Part shown: positions 42,587-54,363 of the stretch, piece after piece
Position numbering within the stretch: the first letter of the stretch is position 1
How the letters are laid out: every line of letters begins with the position of its first letter
Source: Trichopria drosophilae
Lineage: Eukaryota > Arthropoda > Insecta > Hymenoptera > Diapriidae
NCBI GenBank assembly: GCA_030407085.1
Contig: CM059582.1
Span: 138,983,501-139,047,500 of the forward strand
Reading direction: 5' to 3'
Length of the DNA: 64,000 bases
Notes under the pieces: generated by a model
The model's database searches: none
Told to the model about the DNA's origin: nothing
What the model saw: only the letters and a program-made list of their open reading frames with translations
Made by a program: the position numbers and the translations under genes

Positions 42587-43043
42587 TGTTACGCGAGGCG
42601 ACTTCGATTAATTAAAAAGTGAATATATAAAATAATATGTAAATTTTAACCTTTACCTTATACACAGTCGTTGGAGGCTTGAATAAATAACCACCGTCTT
42701 AAAGAAAAAAAATAAAATACTTTATTTAGATTACTCTAGCTAATATAAAATACTACTATTCGTAGCGGCGAGCTCCTGCTCAAGTCGCTTCCAGAACTAG
42801 GGTGTTGATTTGAAAAAAAGAAAGATCGTTAAGTTCTGAATTTTGAAGACTCGCGAACGCGACCGAATTTGACAACTTAAACGTCAACGGTGACAGCGCG
42901 TTTAAGTTTGAGTTCGACTGTACATAATAAACATACACAATGAAACACTCTTACTCACTACCATCCAATACATACATAAACATCGCATGGACAATTAAAC
43001 GGACCGTTTATATACTACATTGACATTAAAGCGGTTCGTAACA
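42587..43043 (-). repeat. 5' LTR of element 2
   Basis: 457 bp, TGTTACGCGAGG to GGTTCGTAACA, partner of 19499-19971. The TSD GCGG follows at 43044. Confidence 0.93.
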
Positions 43044-43998
43044 GCGGTCTTTACCAACATACTGGTTCACTTTTCCAATTCATCAAATTGGTAGAAAATA
43101 ATTTTCAAATTAAGAAACGCGACTATTTTTTATGCGATCATTGAGAAATACGCGATTTACTGGATACAGTGTGGTCGTTCTGAAGCTACTTAAAATTCAT
43201 CAAATTAATAAAGAAACATTCTGAAATTAAAAATCGCTAATATATTTAATACGATCTTTGTTAAATACGCGTTTTAAAATTTCAAAGGCGCGTTTTAATC
43301 CTACGGGATTGAGTGCGGTCGTTTCCAATAAACTATGAATTCACCAAATTGGTAAAGAATCATTTTCAAATTAAAATCGCGAATATTGTTTATGCGATCA
43401 TTGAGAAATACCAGATTTAAAATGTCAAAAGCGTTTTTTATTCCTACTGGATTAAGTAGGGTCGTTATAAATATTCTTAAAATTCATGCAATTGTATGAG
43501 TCATTTTCAAATTAAAAAACGCGAATCTTTTTTTGGCGATTCATGTGAAATACGCGTTTTGACATTTCAACAGCGCGTTTTAATCCTACGGGATTGAGTG
43601 CGGTCATTTCCAATAAACTATGAATTCACCAAATTTGTAATGAATCATTTTCAAATTAAAACCGCGAATATTTTTTTTGCGATCATGGAGAAATACGCGT
43701 TTAAAAATTTCAAAGGCGCGTTTTAATCCTATGGTATTGAATGGGGTCTTTCCCAACATACTAAGAATTCATCAAATTGGTAGAAAATCATTTTCAAATT
43801 AAGTAACGCGACTATTTTTTATGCGATCATTGAGAAATACGCGATTTACTGGATACAGTGCGGTCGTTCTGAAGCTACTTAAAATTCATCAAATTGATAA
43901 AAAAACATTCTGAAATTAAAAATCGCTAATATATTTAATGCGATCTTTGTGAAATACGCATTTTAAAATTTCAATGGCGCGTTTTAATCCTACGGGAT
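43044..43998. repeat. ~144-bp satellite, block 2
   Basis: About seven monomers, two of them the short 117-bp variant (near 43150 and 43850). It continues block 1 once element 2 is removed and is cut at 43998 by element 3. Confidence 0.92.
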
Positions 43999-44311
43999 TG
44001 TAGGGTTGAAGGATATTCTAATAATAATAACTCTCTTCTTTAATAATATAAAAGTGAATTTTATTTAATCACAAAATTGGACAGAGTTAATCCCTCAACC
44101 GCGCGTCGTACAGAAGTGTTCGGCTTGACTTCTCGATCGAGACTCCCGGTGTGGCGCCGACGCACCGGCGGTCTGGCCACTGCCTCCGTCGCAAGGTCGC
44201 TCACTATGCGCATGTGCGCGCGCTGCATGTCTGGGCCGCTGCCCCGTTCTAGTTTGATTACATCTTATTCTAATTATTAAATAATACAAAAATTATAAAC
44301 TTAATCCTACA
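43999..44311 (-). repeat. 3' LTR of element 3
   Basis: 313 bp, TGTAGGGTTGAAGG to TTAATCCTACA. It matches 48362-48682 apart from short indels and a few substitutions. Confidence 0.92.
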
Positions 44312-44345
44312 CTCGGCCATCCGACGACATCTGTCCTCAGATGTC

Positions 44346-47300
44346 TTAATCGTTGTCGCTTTCGTCTTGTGATTCTTCGTAGAAGTTAGCCCATCTTTTC
44401 ATGTGGTCGGCTGCTGTGGATGTTTTCCGAGGACCTTCGCCTTCTCCAATTTTCTCTACAAGATAACGGTCATTTCGGAGCACTTTCGTGATTTTATACG
44501 GTCCTAAGAACTTTGAGCAAAATTTGAGGCCTGGTCCACCTTGTGTGCGTTGTATCGCTACCATCTCGTCTTCTTTATATTGGTGCGGTAACTTCCTTTT
44601 CTTGTCGTACCCTTGCTTATTCTCAGCTTGTATCTTAGCTATAGCGTCTCGAGCGTCGTCTCTGATTTTAGCTCGTTGTTCTTGAAAATCTAAGGCTATT
44701 TCTTTATCGAGAATTTCCCTGATCTGGGGGTGTACAATAGAATACCGAAAGTCTTCCAAGAAAAAGGCCCATCTCGCTATCTGAGCACAAATGTCTTTTT
44801 TCTTCATCGTCTGCGTAAAGGCTTTACAATCCGTAACGATCGTGAAAGGAATACCTATTAAATAAATACGGAGTTTCTTCAAAGCCTTTACAATAGCCAG
44901 AACTTCCATTTTATAACTGTCATATTTTTCTTCTGACTTCGTCGTCTTCCCACTGGCGTAGTATACAGGGTGCAGTATACCGTCTTCGTCATCTTTCTGC
45001 ATTAGTATAGCTCCGAAACCTTTAGCTGAGGCGTCAGTGTGGAGTTCAGTCTTCGCCGTTGGTCGATACAATCGGAGAATTGGTGCTTCACTCAGCAGCT
45101 TTTTGAGTTGCTCATACGCACGCTCCTGCGCTTCTCCGAAATGGAACTCCATTCCGTCCTTGAGTAGGTCTGATAAAGGTCGTGCTATTAACGAGTACTG
45201 CGGCACAAATTTTCTAAAATAACCTGATAGGCCTAAAAACGCTTGTACTCCTCGTACGTTCGTCGGTCTTGGGAAGTTCTTCACCGCATTAGTCTTTTCT
45301 TCCCCTGGTGAAATTTTTCCGTCTTCTACAATGTGGCCTAAATAGGTTACCCTCGTCATTAAAAACTGACACTTTTGCCAATTAAACTGTAGGCCGTGTT
45401 CACTTGCCACTTTTAACACTAATCGAAGACGCTCTATTCCGTCTTGATAACCTCTCGCGGGTATAATAATATCGTCCATATCAATTGTTATTATTTCTTT
45501 CTTTAATAAATCGCGAAAAACGGCGTGAATGTATTTAACAAAGTACGCTGGCGAATTACAAAATCCGAATGGCATTTTCATAAACTCATAATGTCCCCCA
45601 GGAACACTAAATGCCGTGTACTTTCAACTTTGTTCGTCTACCGCTAAATGAAAAAATCCGTTTTGTAAGTCCAGCGTCGTATATAATTTCGCGTCTTGCA
45701 ATTGATCAAATTGATCCTCTATTACCGGCTGAGGAAAACGCATCTTTACAACTTTTTCGTTCAATTTTCTATAGTCTACGCATATTCTCGTCTTACCGTT
45801 CTTTTTTCTCACTAATACCACGGGACTAGAGAAATCTGACGTCGAGGGTCGAATTATACTGTTTCTAAGCCATTCCTGAATTTGCGTATCAACTATTTTT
45901 CTTTTCGATGCTGCTAATCGTCGTGCGGGTTGATACACGGGAGTATCGTCGGTCAAAACTATTCGCATTTCAACGCCTACGTCTTTTGTTGCCGTCGGTT
46001 CGTAACTGCTGATAAGATGATTCAATTCTTGTTTAAGTCGTTCGTCTTTAACATATGATAAATCGATCACATTTTCATCAACCGTATCGATTTTATACAC
46101 GTCCGGTACGTCATCTTTCAAAAGTTTGTAAATTTTTACTTCACCCGCTTTTATGTGAACTTCTACGTCATTTAAAAAATCTGTTCCAATAAGTAATCCG
46201 CGTGGAATCATCATATCAGGTACGACGTGAACAACAATATCGTACAATTCTAAATCAATCAGTACATTTACTTGCGCGTTACCTAACGTCGTGTGTTTTT
46301 CCGAACCGGCTCCCTGAAATTGAATTCTACGATTTCCAAGAATTGGTGACCCTATCTCTTTATACTCTTTCTCGCGAATCAATGAAATATCGCTACCGGA
46401 ATCTATTAACGAAACAAAACTCTTACCGTTGATAATAACTTCTTTTTCGCATTTGTTCGATCTCGATTGCACGATATTACAATTTGCTTTCTTATGTACT
46501 TTCTTAGAGTCTTCTAAACAATTCGCTGCGGCGTGGCCAAACTTGTTGCAACGGAAACACTTTATACCTTGATTTTTATCTGGACACTCACTTGATTTGT
46601 GGCCGATCACACCACAATTATAACACCGCACTTGTTTTGTGTCACTATTCTTCGTGAAACCACCTCTGAACGTCTTCTTCGCTGGATCTTCTCGTCTTGC
46701 CTTCTGGTGATCGTCTTTCCTTTTCCAGTCTCTCCCGTCTTTAGTTGACCTCTTGATTTGTTCATAAATTTTTAATCGTTTTTTAAAGTCTTCGAGATCA
46801 GTTGCGCCATACAACAATGTTTTATTGTTGATATCGTCGGTAATTCCATCGATCACATATTTGATCAATGCGTCATTTTCAACCGTACCTCGGGAAGCAA
46901 GTTCTCGCATGACCAAGTAGTATTCTTGGACTCCCTCGTCTTTTTTCATCCTTCGTTCAATCAGAAGTTGGTGTAAATCCGCACTGTTAATTTTCGACGA
47001 AAATTCTTTTAACAGACATTCCTTAAGTTGCTCCCAACTTCTCATTACACCTTCGGACTGGATAAGTGTTCTTGCTAATCCTGCTAGTGATTTTTTCGCG
47101 AATATCACTTTCCTTAAATCGTCCCAATCAAAAAGAATCGCTGCTTCTTCAAAATCGTTTATCCATCTTTCTACAGGATAATCATCGTTCCCTTTAAATG
47201 GACGTATTGAATCCTCGACGTCTTTAAAATTTAACGCGAAATAATGACTGTTACGAGTCGCATTTCTTCTCGCATTCGCGTTCTCTAAATCCTCATTAAT

Positions 47301-48020
47301 TATTCGTCTACCGTCGCGGTGACCTTCATATACAAGGTCGTGCACATTGTTGCGCTCGTCATTCAGTTCGTCATCATGCCCGATTTCATGAACACCACTT
47401 CGCTCATCTTTACGCCTGTCGTCGTTGCGCTGTCCGTCGTCGCATCCGTCATTGAAATCTTCCTCTTGACCATCATCGTCGTCCTGCTTGGGAATCAAGC
47501 TCTGGATATCCATTAGCGCCGTCATAATATTTCCTCTCATGGTTTCTTTCGATCCTTCATGATCGGTGCCCAACAGATTTCAAACTGACACTAAATCACC
47601 GAAAGAAAATGAAGCCATAAAATCCATCTTAGCCCGATATTCTTCTGACTCTTTGTCAAAATCAAATCCGGTACTTTGCCGAAGTCTTTGGCGATTGCCT
47701 CTATCACCTTCTTTCTCAAAAAGAATCTTATGAAGGGCCACTATTGTTGTGCGCGAAGCTAATTTTATTCTGTCTCTGATCACGGAGATTTCCCCAAGTT
47801 GCGTCATATTGGATAGCGCGCGTGAACTCCGCGTCGATCCGTGCGTGGCAAGCGCGGCGCGGACAAATGCCTCCCAGCGACGCTCGGATTCTTCGGTAAA
47901 TTCCGTTACTTTCTGCGACCGAGTCGATCCTGCGCGTGACGAACGCGGCGCGGCGTTGCCTCTCGGCGATGATCGGCAAATTCCGTCGTTTTCCGCGACC
48001 AAATCAAAATGGCCGCTCAC
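44346..48020 (-). pseudogene. gag-pol: Single-frame gag-pol of element 3, integrase core deleted
   Basis: One frame runs from about 48020 (no clear ATG) to 44346 with two TGA stops, at 47580 and 45624. Order: basic N-terminus; gag capsid-like region (PFKGNDDYPVERWINDFEE); two zinc knuckles (CYNCGVIGHKSSEC, CFRCNKFGHAAANC); protease (LIDSGSDISLI); RT (GKTRICVDYRKLN; catalytic MDD in IDMDDIII); RNase H (TDASAKGFGAI, TDCKAF). At about 44729 the sequence jumps in frame from FRYSIVH to an integrase C-terminus with GPYKI, so the end of RNase H, the zinc module and the DDE core are missing. The TGA at 45624 sits where relatives have Arg, consistent with CGA to TGA decay. The copy cannot integrate on its own. 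Confidence 0.9.
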
Positions 48021-48341
48021 GAAGAGACGCCTTTGGAACGTTCTGGAAAGTTCCGTGCACGTGGAGTTTTTTCTAAGCGCGAAATCTCAACTATGCTTTT
48101 TTTTCTCAGAATCACTTTTGCAATCGCTATCACTTTTGCACAAGTACACTTGACACTGGTGTTGTTTCGTCACAATGATACTCACGTGTCTTTTTCTTTT
48201 CAGCTTGCCGTCTTTATCGCTTTGTTTCACGTCGTCGTCTTTCTTCTTTGGGTTTCGTCGTACGTCTTCCTTCTTTCTTCTTCGAACCACGTCTTTCGTC
48301 TTTCGTCTTTGGCTCACGTCGTTCGTCTTTTTCCGGCCGTT
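48021..48341 (-). other. Leader of element 3
   Basis: About 320 bp between the primer site and the gag frame. The gag frame is open upstream to about 48095 without an ATG. No other gene is seen. Confidence 0.55.
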
Positions 48342-48359
48342 ATCCCGGACGAGCCCCCA
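48342..48359 (-). promoter_or_regulatory. tRNA-Pro-type primer binding site of element 3
   Basis: On the minus strand TGGGGGCTCGTCCGGGAT lies two bases after the LTR. This 18-mer is the well-known tRNA-Pro primer site sequence of many gammaretroviruses. Confidence 0.88.
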
Positions 48360-48361
48360 AT

Positions 48362-48682
48362 TGTAGGGTTGAAGGATATTCTAATAATAATAATTCTCTT
48401 CTTTAATAATATAAAAGTGAAATAACGTTTTATTTAATCACAAAATTGGACAGGGTTAATCCCTCAACCGCGCGTCGTACAGAAGTGTTCGGCTTGACTT
48501 CTCGATCGAGACTCCCGGTGTGGCGCCGACGCACCGGCGGTCTAGCCACTGCCTCCGTCGCAAGGTCGCTCACTATGCGCATGTGCGCGCGTGCCGCATG
48601 TCTGGGCCGCTGCCCCGTTCTAGTTTGATTACATCTTATTCTAATTATTAAATAATACAAAAATTATAAACTTAATCCTACA
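48362..48682 (-). repeat. Middle LTR of element 3 (5' LTR of the complete unit)
   Basis: 321 bp, same ends as 43999-44311. It is followed to the right by a second copy of the element's 3'-terminal internal sequence, so it serves also as the 3' LTR position of a truncated neighbour. Confidence 0.9.
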
Positions 48683-48988
48683 CTCGGCCATCCGACGACA
48701 TCTGTCCTCAGATGTCTTAATCGTTGTCGCTTTCGTCTTGTGATTCTTCGTAGAAGTTAGCCCATCTTTTCATGTGGTCGGCTGCTGTGGATGTTTTCCG
48801 AGGACCTTCGCCTTCTCCAATTTTCTCTACAAGATAACGGTCATTTCGGAGCACTTTCGTGATTTTATACGGTCCTAAGAACTTTGAGCAAAATTTGAGG
48901 CCTGGTCCACCTTGTGTGCGTTGTATCGCTACCATCTCATCTTATTCTAATTATTAAATAATAGAAAAATTATAAACTTAATCCTACA
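48683..48988 (-). pseudogene. Truncated second unit of element 3
   Basis: 48683-48936 repeats 44312-44565 almost exactly (the last 72 codons of gag-pol and the 3' UTR). It then switches within a short ATCT homology to the last ~50 bp of an LTR ending TTAATCCTACA at 48988. Confidence 0.9.
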
Positions 48989-51900
48989 GGATTGAGTGCG
49001 GTCGTTCCAAATGTACTCAAAAATCATGAAATTGGTAATTAATCATTTTCAACTTAAAAAACGCGACTATTTTTTATGCGATCATTGAGAAATACCAGAT
49101 TTAAAATTTCAACAGCGTGTTTTAATCCTACTCGATTGAGTAGGGTCGTTATAAATATTCTTAAAATTCATGAAATTGATAATGAGTCATTTTCAAATTA
49201 AAAAACGCGAATAATTTTTATGCGATCTTTGAGAAATACGCGTTTAAAAATTTCATAGGCGCGTTTTAATCCTACAGGAATAAGTGTGGTCGTTCTAAAT
49301 ATACTTAAAATTATACAAATTAATATAGAAACGATCCCAAATTAAAAAACCTGAATATTTTGTATGCTATTTTTGAGAAGTGCGCGTTTATAACTTTCAA
49401 AGGCGCCTTTTAATCCTACGGTTTTGAGTGCGGCCTTTCCCAATAAACTAAGAATTCATCGAATTGGAAGAGAATCATTTTAAATTAAAAAAGGCGAATA
49501 TTTTTTATGCGATCTTTGTGAAATACGCATTTTAAAATTTCAAAGGCGCATTTTAGTCCTACGGAATTGAGTGCGGTCGTTTCCAATAAACTATGAATTC
49601 ACCAAATTGGTAAAGAATCATTTTCAAATTAAAATCGCGAATATTCTTTATGCGTTCATTAAGAAATACCAGATTTAAAATTTCAAAAGCTTGTTTTAAT
49701 CCTACTGGATTTAGTAGGGTTGTTACAAATATTTTTAAAATTCATGAAATCGATAATGAGTCATTTTCAAATTAAAAATGCTAATATTTTTTATCCGATC
49801 TTTGAGAAATTGTCCATTTAAAATTGCAAAGGCGCATTTTAATCCTACAGGAGTAAGTGCGGTCGTTCTCTAATATACTTAAAATTAATCAAATTAATAT
49901 AGAAACTATCCCAAATAAAAAACGGGCGAATATTTTTTATGCGATCTTTGAGAAATACTCGTTTAAAAATTTCAAAGACGCGTTTTAATCCTACGGTATT
50001 GAATGCGGTCGTTCCCAACAAACTAAGAATTCATCAAATTGGTAGAAAATCATTTTCAAATTAAGAAACGCGACTATTTTTTATGCGATCTTTGTGAAAT
50101 ACGCATTTTAAAATTTCAAAGGCGCATTTTAGTCCTACGGAATTGAGTGCGGTCGTTTCCAATAAACTATGAATTCACCAAATTGGTAAAGAATCATTTT
50201 CAAATTAAAATCGCGAATATTCTTTATGCGATCATTGAGAAATATCAGATTTAAAATTTCAACAGCTTGTTTTAATCCTACTGGATTTAGTAGGGTTGTT
50301 ATAAATATTATTAAAATTCATGAAATTGATAATGAGTCATTTTCAAATTAAAAACGCTAATATTTTTTATACGATCTTTGAGAAATACTCCATTTAAAAT
50401 TGCAAAGGCGAGTTTTAATCCTACGGGAGTAAGTGCGGTCGTTCTAAATATACTTAAAATTAATCAAATTAATATAGAAACGATCCCAAATAAAAGAACG
50501 TGAATATATTTTATGCGATCTTTGTGAAATACGCATTTAAAAATTTCAAAGACGCGTTTTAATCCTACGGTATTGAATGCGGTCGTTCCCAACAAACTAA
50601 GAATTCATCAAATTGGTAGAAAATCATTTTCAAATTATGAAACGCGACTATTTTTTATGCAATCTTTGTGAAATACGCATTATAAAATTTCAAAGGCGCG
50701 TTTTAATCCTACGGGATTGAGTGCGGTCGTTCCAAATGTACTTAAAAATCATGAAATTGGTAATGAGTCATTTTAGAATTTAAAAACCCTAATATTTTTA
50801 ATACGATCTTCGAGAAATACTACATTTAAAATTGCAAAGGCGGGTTTTAATCCTACAGGAGTAAGTGCGGTCGTTCTAAATATATTTAAAATAAATCAAA
50901 TTAATATAGAAACGATCGCAAATAAATAAACGCGAATATTTTTTATGCGATCTTTGAGAAATTCTCCATTTAAAATTGCATAGGCGCATTTCAATCCTAC
51001 AGGAGTAAGTGCGGTCGTTCTCTAATATACTTAAAATTAATCAAATTAATATAGAAACTATCCCAAATAAAAAACAGGCAAACATTTTTTATGCGATCTT
51101 TGAGAAATACGCGTTTGAAAATTTCAAAGGCGCGTTTTAATTCTACGGTATTGAGTGCGGTCGTTCCCAACATACTAAGAATCAAATTGGTAGAAAATCA
51201 TTTTCAAATTAAGAAATGCGACTATTTTTCATGCGATCATTGAGAAATCCCAGATTTAAAAATTTCAAATGCGTGTTTTAATCCTACTGGATTGAGTAGG
51301 GTCTTTATAAATATTCTTAAAATTCATGAAATTGATAATGAGTCATTTTCAAATTAAAAAACGCGAAAATTGTTTATGCGATCTTTGTGGAATACGCGTT
51401 TTAAAATTTCAATGGCGCGTTTTAATCCGACGGGATTGAGTGCAGTCGTTCCAAATATACTTAAAAATCATCAAATTGGTAAAGTATCATGTTCGAATTC
51501 AAAAACGCAAATATGTTTTAGGCCATCTTTGAGAAATACGCGATTAAAAATTTCAAAAACGTGTATTAATCCTACTGGATTTAGTAGGGTCGTTCTAAAT
51601 ACTCTTAAAATTCATGAAATTGATAATGAGTCATTTTCAAATTAAAAAACGCGAATATTTTTTATGCGATCTTTGTGAAATATGCGTTTTTACATTTCAC
51701 AGGCGCGTTTTATTCCCACGGGATTGAGTGCGGTCGTTCCAAATGTACTTAAAAATCATCAAATTGGTAAATCATTATTTTCAAATTAAAAAACGCGAAA
51801 ACTGTTTATGCGATCTTTGTAAAATACGCGTTTCAAAATTTCAAAGGCGCGTTCTAATCCGTCGGGATTGAGTGCGGTCGTTCCAAATGCACTTAAAAAC

Positions 51901-52053
51901 CATCGTATTTATAAAGAATCATATTCAAATTAATATAGAACCATTGCTAAATAAAAAAACGCGACTATTTTTTTTGCGATCTTTGAGAAATACCAGATTT
52001 AAAATTTCAAAAGTGTGTTTTAATCCTACTGGATTAAGTAGGGTCAGTATAAA
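48989..52053. repeat. ~144-bp satellite, block 3, with 576-bp higher-order repeat
   Basis: About 21 monomers. Variants can be told apart by the sequence after GGTCGTT. Between about 49420 and 50580 they follow the order D-A-B-C-D-A-B-C-D, so a four-monomer unit repeats at 576 bp: ACGGAATTGAGTGCGG at 49561 and 50137, and CCTACTGGATTTAGTAGGGT at 49701 and 50277. Confidence 0.92.
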
Positions 52054-52140
52054 GTCGGCGTGATGGTCGTGCGAGCTAAGGCGTCAGTGTTAGTCCGCCC
52101 GAACTGAACATCGCGAAGGTCCCGAGTTCGAATCCCCGTC
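52054..52140 (+). promoter_or_regulatory. tRNA-like head of LINE 2 with Pol III A and B box-like motifs
   Basis: TGGTCGTGCGAGCTAAGGCG (52064-52083) matches about 16 of 20 positions of the A-box region of Leu/Ser-type tRNAs. GAGTTCGAATCC (52124-52135) is a near-perfect B box. Their spacing (~60 nt) suits a tRNA with a long variable arm. It is not a tRNA gene: the acceptor stem is not closed by a matching 3' side. Confidence 0.6.
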
Positions 52141-53133
52141 CTGCAATTTTCTCTGCTTATGTCCAGTGTGGAATAACCGGGGAACCTTACTGGTCGAAGG
52201 TACGAATTTGGGACCGCTGCCGACCCCCGTCGGTAGTTATCGGTACCCTCAGCGTCTTATCCGCGGTCGGTACGTCGTGGCTCTTATCTCGGATAAAGAG
52301 GGGATAAGCCCCGCGTCGTACTCGCTAAGGCACAGACCGCCGAATCTGCTGTGGTACCAACATTGGGGTAGGGGGGACTGGCTCTGGGTGGGTGTCGTGT
52401 ATGTATCTGCCTATAGTTTTGTCATGTACTGTCTGTTTCTGTCCTGTACCTTTCCACCCGAGAGCCGAGGAAAAAGACTTCCTGTTTCGGCGAGTAACTA
52501 CAAAGACGTATTATTTTTCATCCACTCTATAAAGTGCAATTACTGCGGATATTGCCTACGGGCACCACTCAATTTTGCAGATCTTTGGCATGCGATTTTT
52601 TGCCGAATCTTTCGTCGCATAACCTGACCGGATTTTCGGAATGTTTCCTCGCAATTCACCACTTAAGTTGACAGAAATTCTAACCAACAATTTTTCCACG
52701 CGTGGTTACAAGGGAAACATCTGCCTGTCGAGACCAGTGCTGCCTTCTATTGCTGGCTCGTTAACCAAGGGTTTATACACACACTTGATCGAACTCGAAG
52801 TGATATATCGATGATATTCAACATTAACACGTAGGTGCTGTCATCTGTAAGTTATTAACAATATCTTATTTAAGGGAATGAGACCCTGTTAATCTCTGCT
52901 ATACCGACAATCGGTATATTACCTACAGGGTATATTCACCATTAGCCTCAATCAAGATCGTTTAGTTGCAGCGCTGAAAAGGCAAGTGGTGCCATCTCTG
53001 AGCACTAACGATTACTAGATATTGAGTCTATTTTGTATTAAATACTGGCCATTTGTACGAAATTACTCTTGAAAATTACCTCACATAATATTTTTATGTG
53101 AATTGATACGTCATTAGAAATTTCAATTCACGT
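52141..53133 (+). other. 5' untranslated region of LINE 2
   Basis: About 1 kb. A 153-codon ORF (52166-52627) is Trp-rich with no domain features, and I consider it chance. The region 52730-53050 is non-coding. Confidence 0.5.
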
Positions 53134-54150
53134 ATGATGGCTAACACCTATCCAACTTGCCAAAACGCAACGTTTGGTAAAGAAATTACATCTACAGTAG
53201 TAACATGCGATAAGTGTAAATTGACTTACCATCCAAAATGCACTGAACTTACAAAGGTCACGGACAAGGAAGAATTAATCGTGGTGTGCAGCGCTTGTCT
53301 GCTAGCAGCGAACTCACTAACAGTAGTTTCTCGCTCTCGTGCTTCATCAACCTCGTCAACTTCATTGCAAACTCAAAATTCAGCACAATCTACGAGAGAT
53401 CCATCACAGGTAGATCTTCGAATGCTTCTGGCTGAAATGCATGCTATCAACACCAACGTTGCAATCTCTACCAAGCAAAATGAAGCACATAATAATAGTC
53501 TGATGGAAAAATTCTCCCAACTATCTTCAGATGTCCATAGTAGCATCCAAGAACTAAAGACTGGTCACAACGAATTAATTACACGATGCACTACTCTGGA
53601 AAATGAAAATGCTACTCTGAAAAAGAATATCGAGGATCTCAATGCCAGACTTAGCAAGGTTGAATTCTACCAGGAACAGAAAACCTTGCTCCTCTCAGGT
53701 CTCCCTGAATCTGAGGAAACATCACTGCGGGAGGATGTACAAAAAATTGCATCTCATGTAAATGTTAACATCTCATCGACAGATATTGTGGAGGTCTTTC
53801 GTATGCGCCCTACGGGACAAAACTTATTTCATAAGCCCAGGACCGTTAGAATTGTGTTTGAGCAACTACCACAACGGAATGCTTTCATAAAAAACTTTAA
53901 TCAAAAGGGAAGGGTTCTGTCTGCAACTATATTCGCAGGCAGAGAAGAACATATTCTCCACCTTAACGAATGGCTCCCACCGGAAACCTATATTCCACTA
54001 AGAAACGTTCGTATAAAAGCGAAGGAGATGGGAATCAAATATGTCTGGCAAAAAAATGGAAACATTCTTGCTAACCTGGATGACAGTCTGACCTCAAGAG
54101 CTACCCGTATCTCAAAAATTGATGATCTCCTGTGTTTAACCGCGTCCTGA
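53134..54150 (+). CDS. LINE 2 ORF1: PHD finger, coiled coil, RRM-like domain (338 aa, intact)
   Basis: It starts ATGATG at 53134. Residues 9-50 carry a C4HC3-like pattern (TCDKCKLTYHPKCTEL ... VCSACL) of a PHD-type zinc finger. A Ser/Thr-rich linker and a heptad-rich coiled coil follow (about residues 115-180), then LLLSGLPESEE and RTVRIVFEQL, the RRM-like fold of CR1-type ORF1 proteins, and a basic C-terminal domain. It should coat the LINE RNA and may contact chromatin through the PHD finger. The frame is unbroken although ORF2 is broken. Confidence 0.82.
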   Translation: MMANTYPTCQNATFGKEITSTVVTCDKCKLTYHPKCTELTKVTDKEELIVVCSACLLAANSLTVVSRSRASSTSSTSLQTQNSAQSTRDPSQVDLRMLLAEMHAINTNVAISTKQNEAHNNSLMEKFSQLSSDVHSSIQELKTGHNELITRCTTLENENATLKKNIEDLNARLSKVEFYQEQKTLLLSGLPESEETSLREDVQKIASHVNVNISSTDIVEVFRMRPTGQNLFHKPRTVRIVFEQLPQRNAFIKNFNQKGRVLSATIFAGREEHILHLNEWLPPETYIPLRNVRIKAKEMGIKYVWQKNGNILANLDDSLTSRATRISKIDDLLCLTAS

Positions 54151-54363
54151 CTATCTAAGAGTCAACAACGGCAACTTCTGGAAATTTCCAATCAACCAGG
54201 ACACATGACTCCTTATATCACCACTGCATCTTCAGCTGCCACCACTATCTCTTCTTCAAGCCAATCGCGATTAGAAATAAGCAATACCTTAGATATGTCC
54301 GGTATCGAAACTGCGCGTGTAAATGTTAATGTTGAAAAGGATAAAGTTGAATTTTTACCTTAA

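Larger units (their letters stand above)
19499..43043 (-). mobile_element. Gypsy-type LTR retrotransposon 2, carrying an RRM-F-box-LRR gene and three nested elements
   Basis: LTRs at 19499-19971 and 42587-43043 frame this minus-strand element. It is flanked by the 4-bp TSD GCGG (19495-19498 and 43044-43047). Removing the element restores a satellite monomer (GAATGCGG/TCTTT). Order from the 5' LTR: primer site, leader, gag, protease-RT-RNase H, linker, integrase, RRM-F-box-LRR gene, polypurine tract. A piggyBac lies in the leader, a LINE in integrase and a Tc1/mariner-type transposon in the 3' UTR. Without them the element is about 12.3 kb. The LTRs differ by roughly 3-4 % plus a 16-bp indel, so it is older than element 1. 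Confidence 0.93.
43999..48988 (-). mobile_element. Compact Gypsy-type LTR retrotransposon 3 with extra truncated tandem copy
   Basis: LTR (43999-44311), internal region, LTR (48362-48682), then 255 bp repeating the gag-pol 3' end and a ~50-bp LTR end. The entire array is flanked by TSD GGAT (43995-43998 and 48989-48992) in satellite DNA. The last junction (about 48937) joins CCATCTC to ATCTTATTC at a short homology. Inside is one gag-pol frame and a tRNA-Pro primer site. Confidence 0.9.

Noticed and set aside
45624..47582. TGA codons in element 3 as programmed readthrough or selenocysteine
   Set aside because: The stop at 45624 replaces a conserved Arg of RT and fits CGA-to-TGA mutation; no stem-loop or readthrough context is evident.
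47749..48425. Plus-strand ORFs over the leader and gag start of element 3
   Set aside because: Antisense to gag or low-complexity Ser/Phe/Leu; no recognisable domain.
48989..52053. Regularly spaced repeats considered as a CRISPR array
   Set aside because: Monomers are contiguous 144-bp satellite units without unique spacers, no cas genes are present, and the context is eukaryotic.
52054..52140. Functional tRNA-Leu/Ser gene
   Set aside because: A and B boxes are present but the acceptor stem does not close and no anticodon arm folds convincingly; it coincides with the 5' end of a LINE.
52166..52627. 153-aa ORF in the 5' UTR of LINE 2
   Set aside because: Odd composition (many Trp, Arg), no domain motif, and it lies where a 5' UTR is expected.
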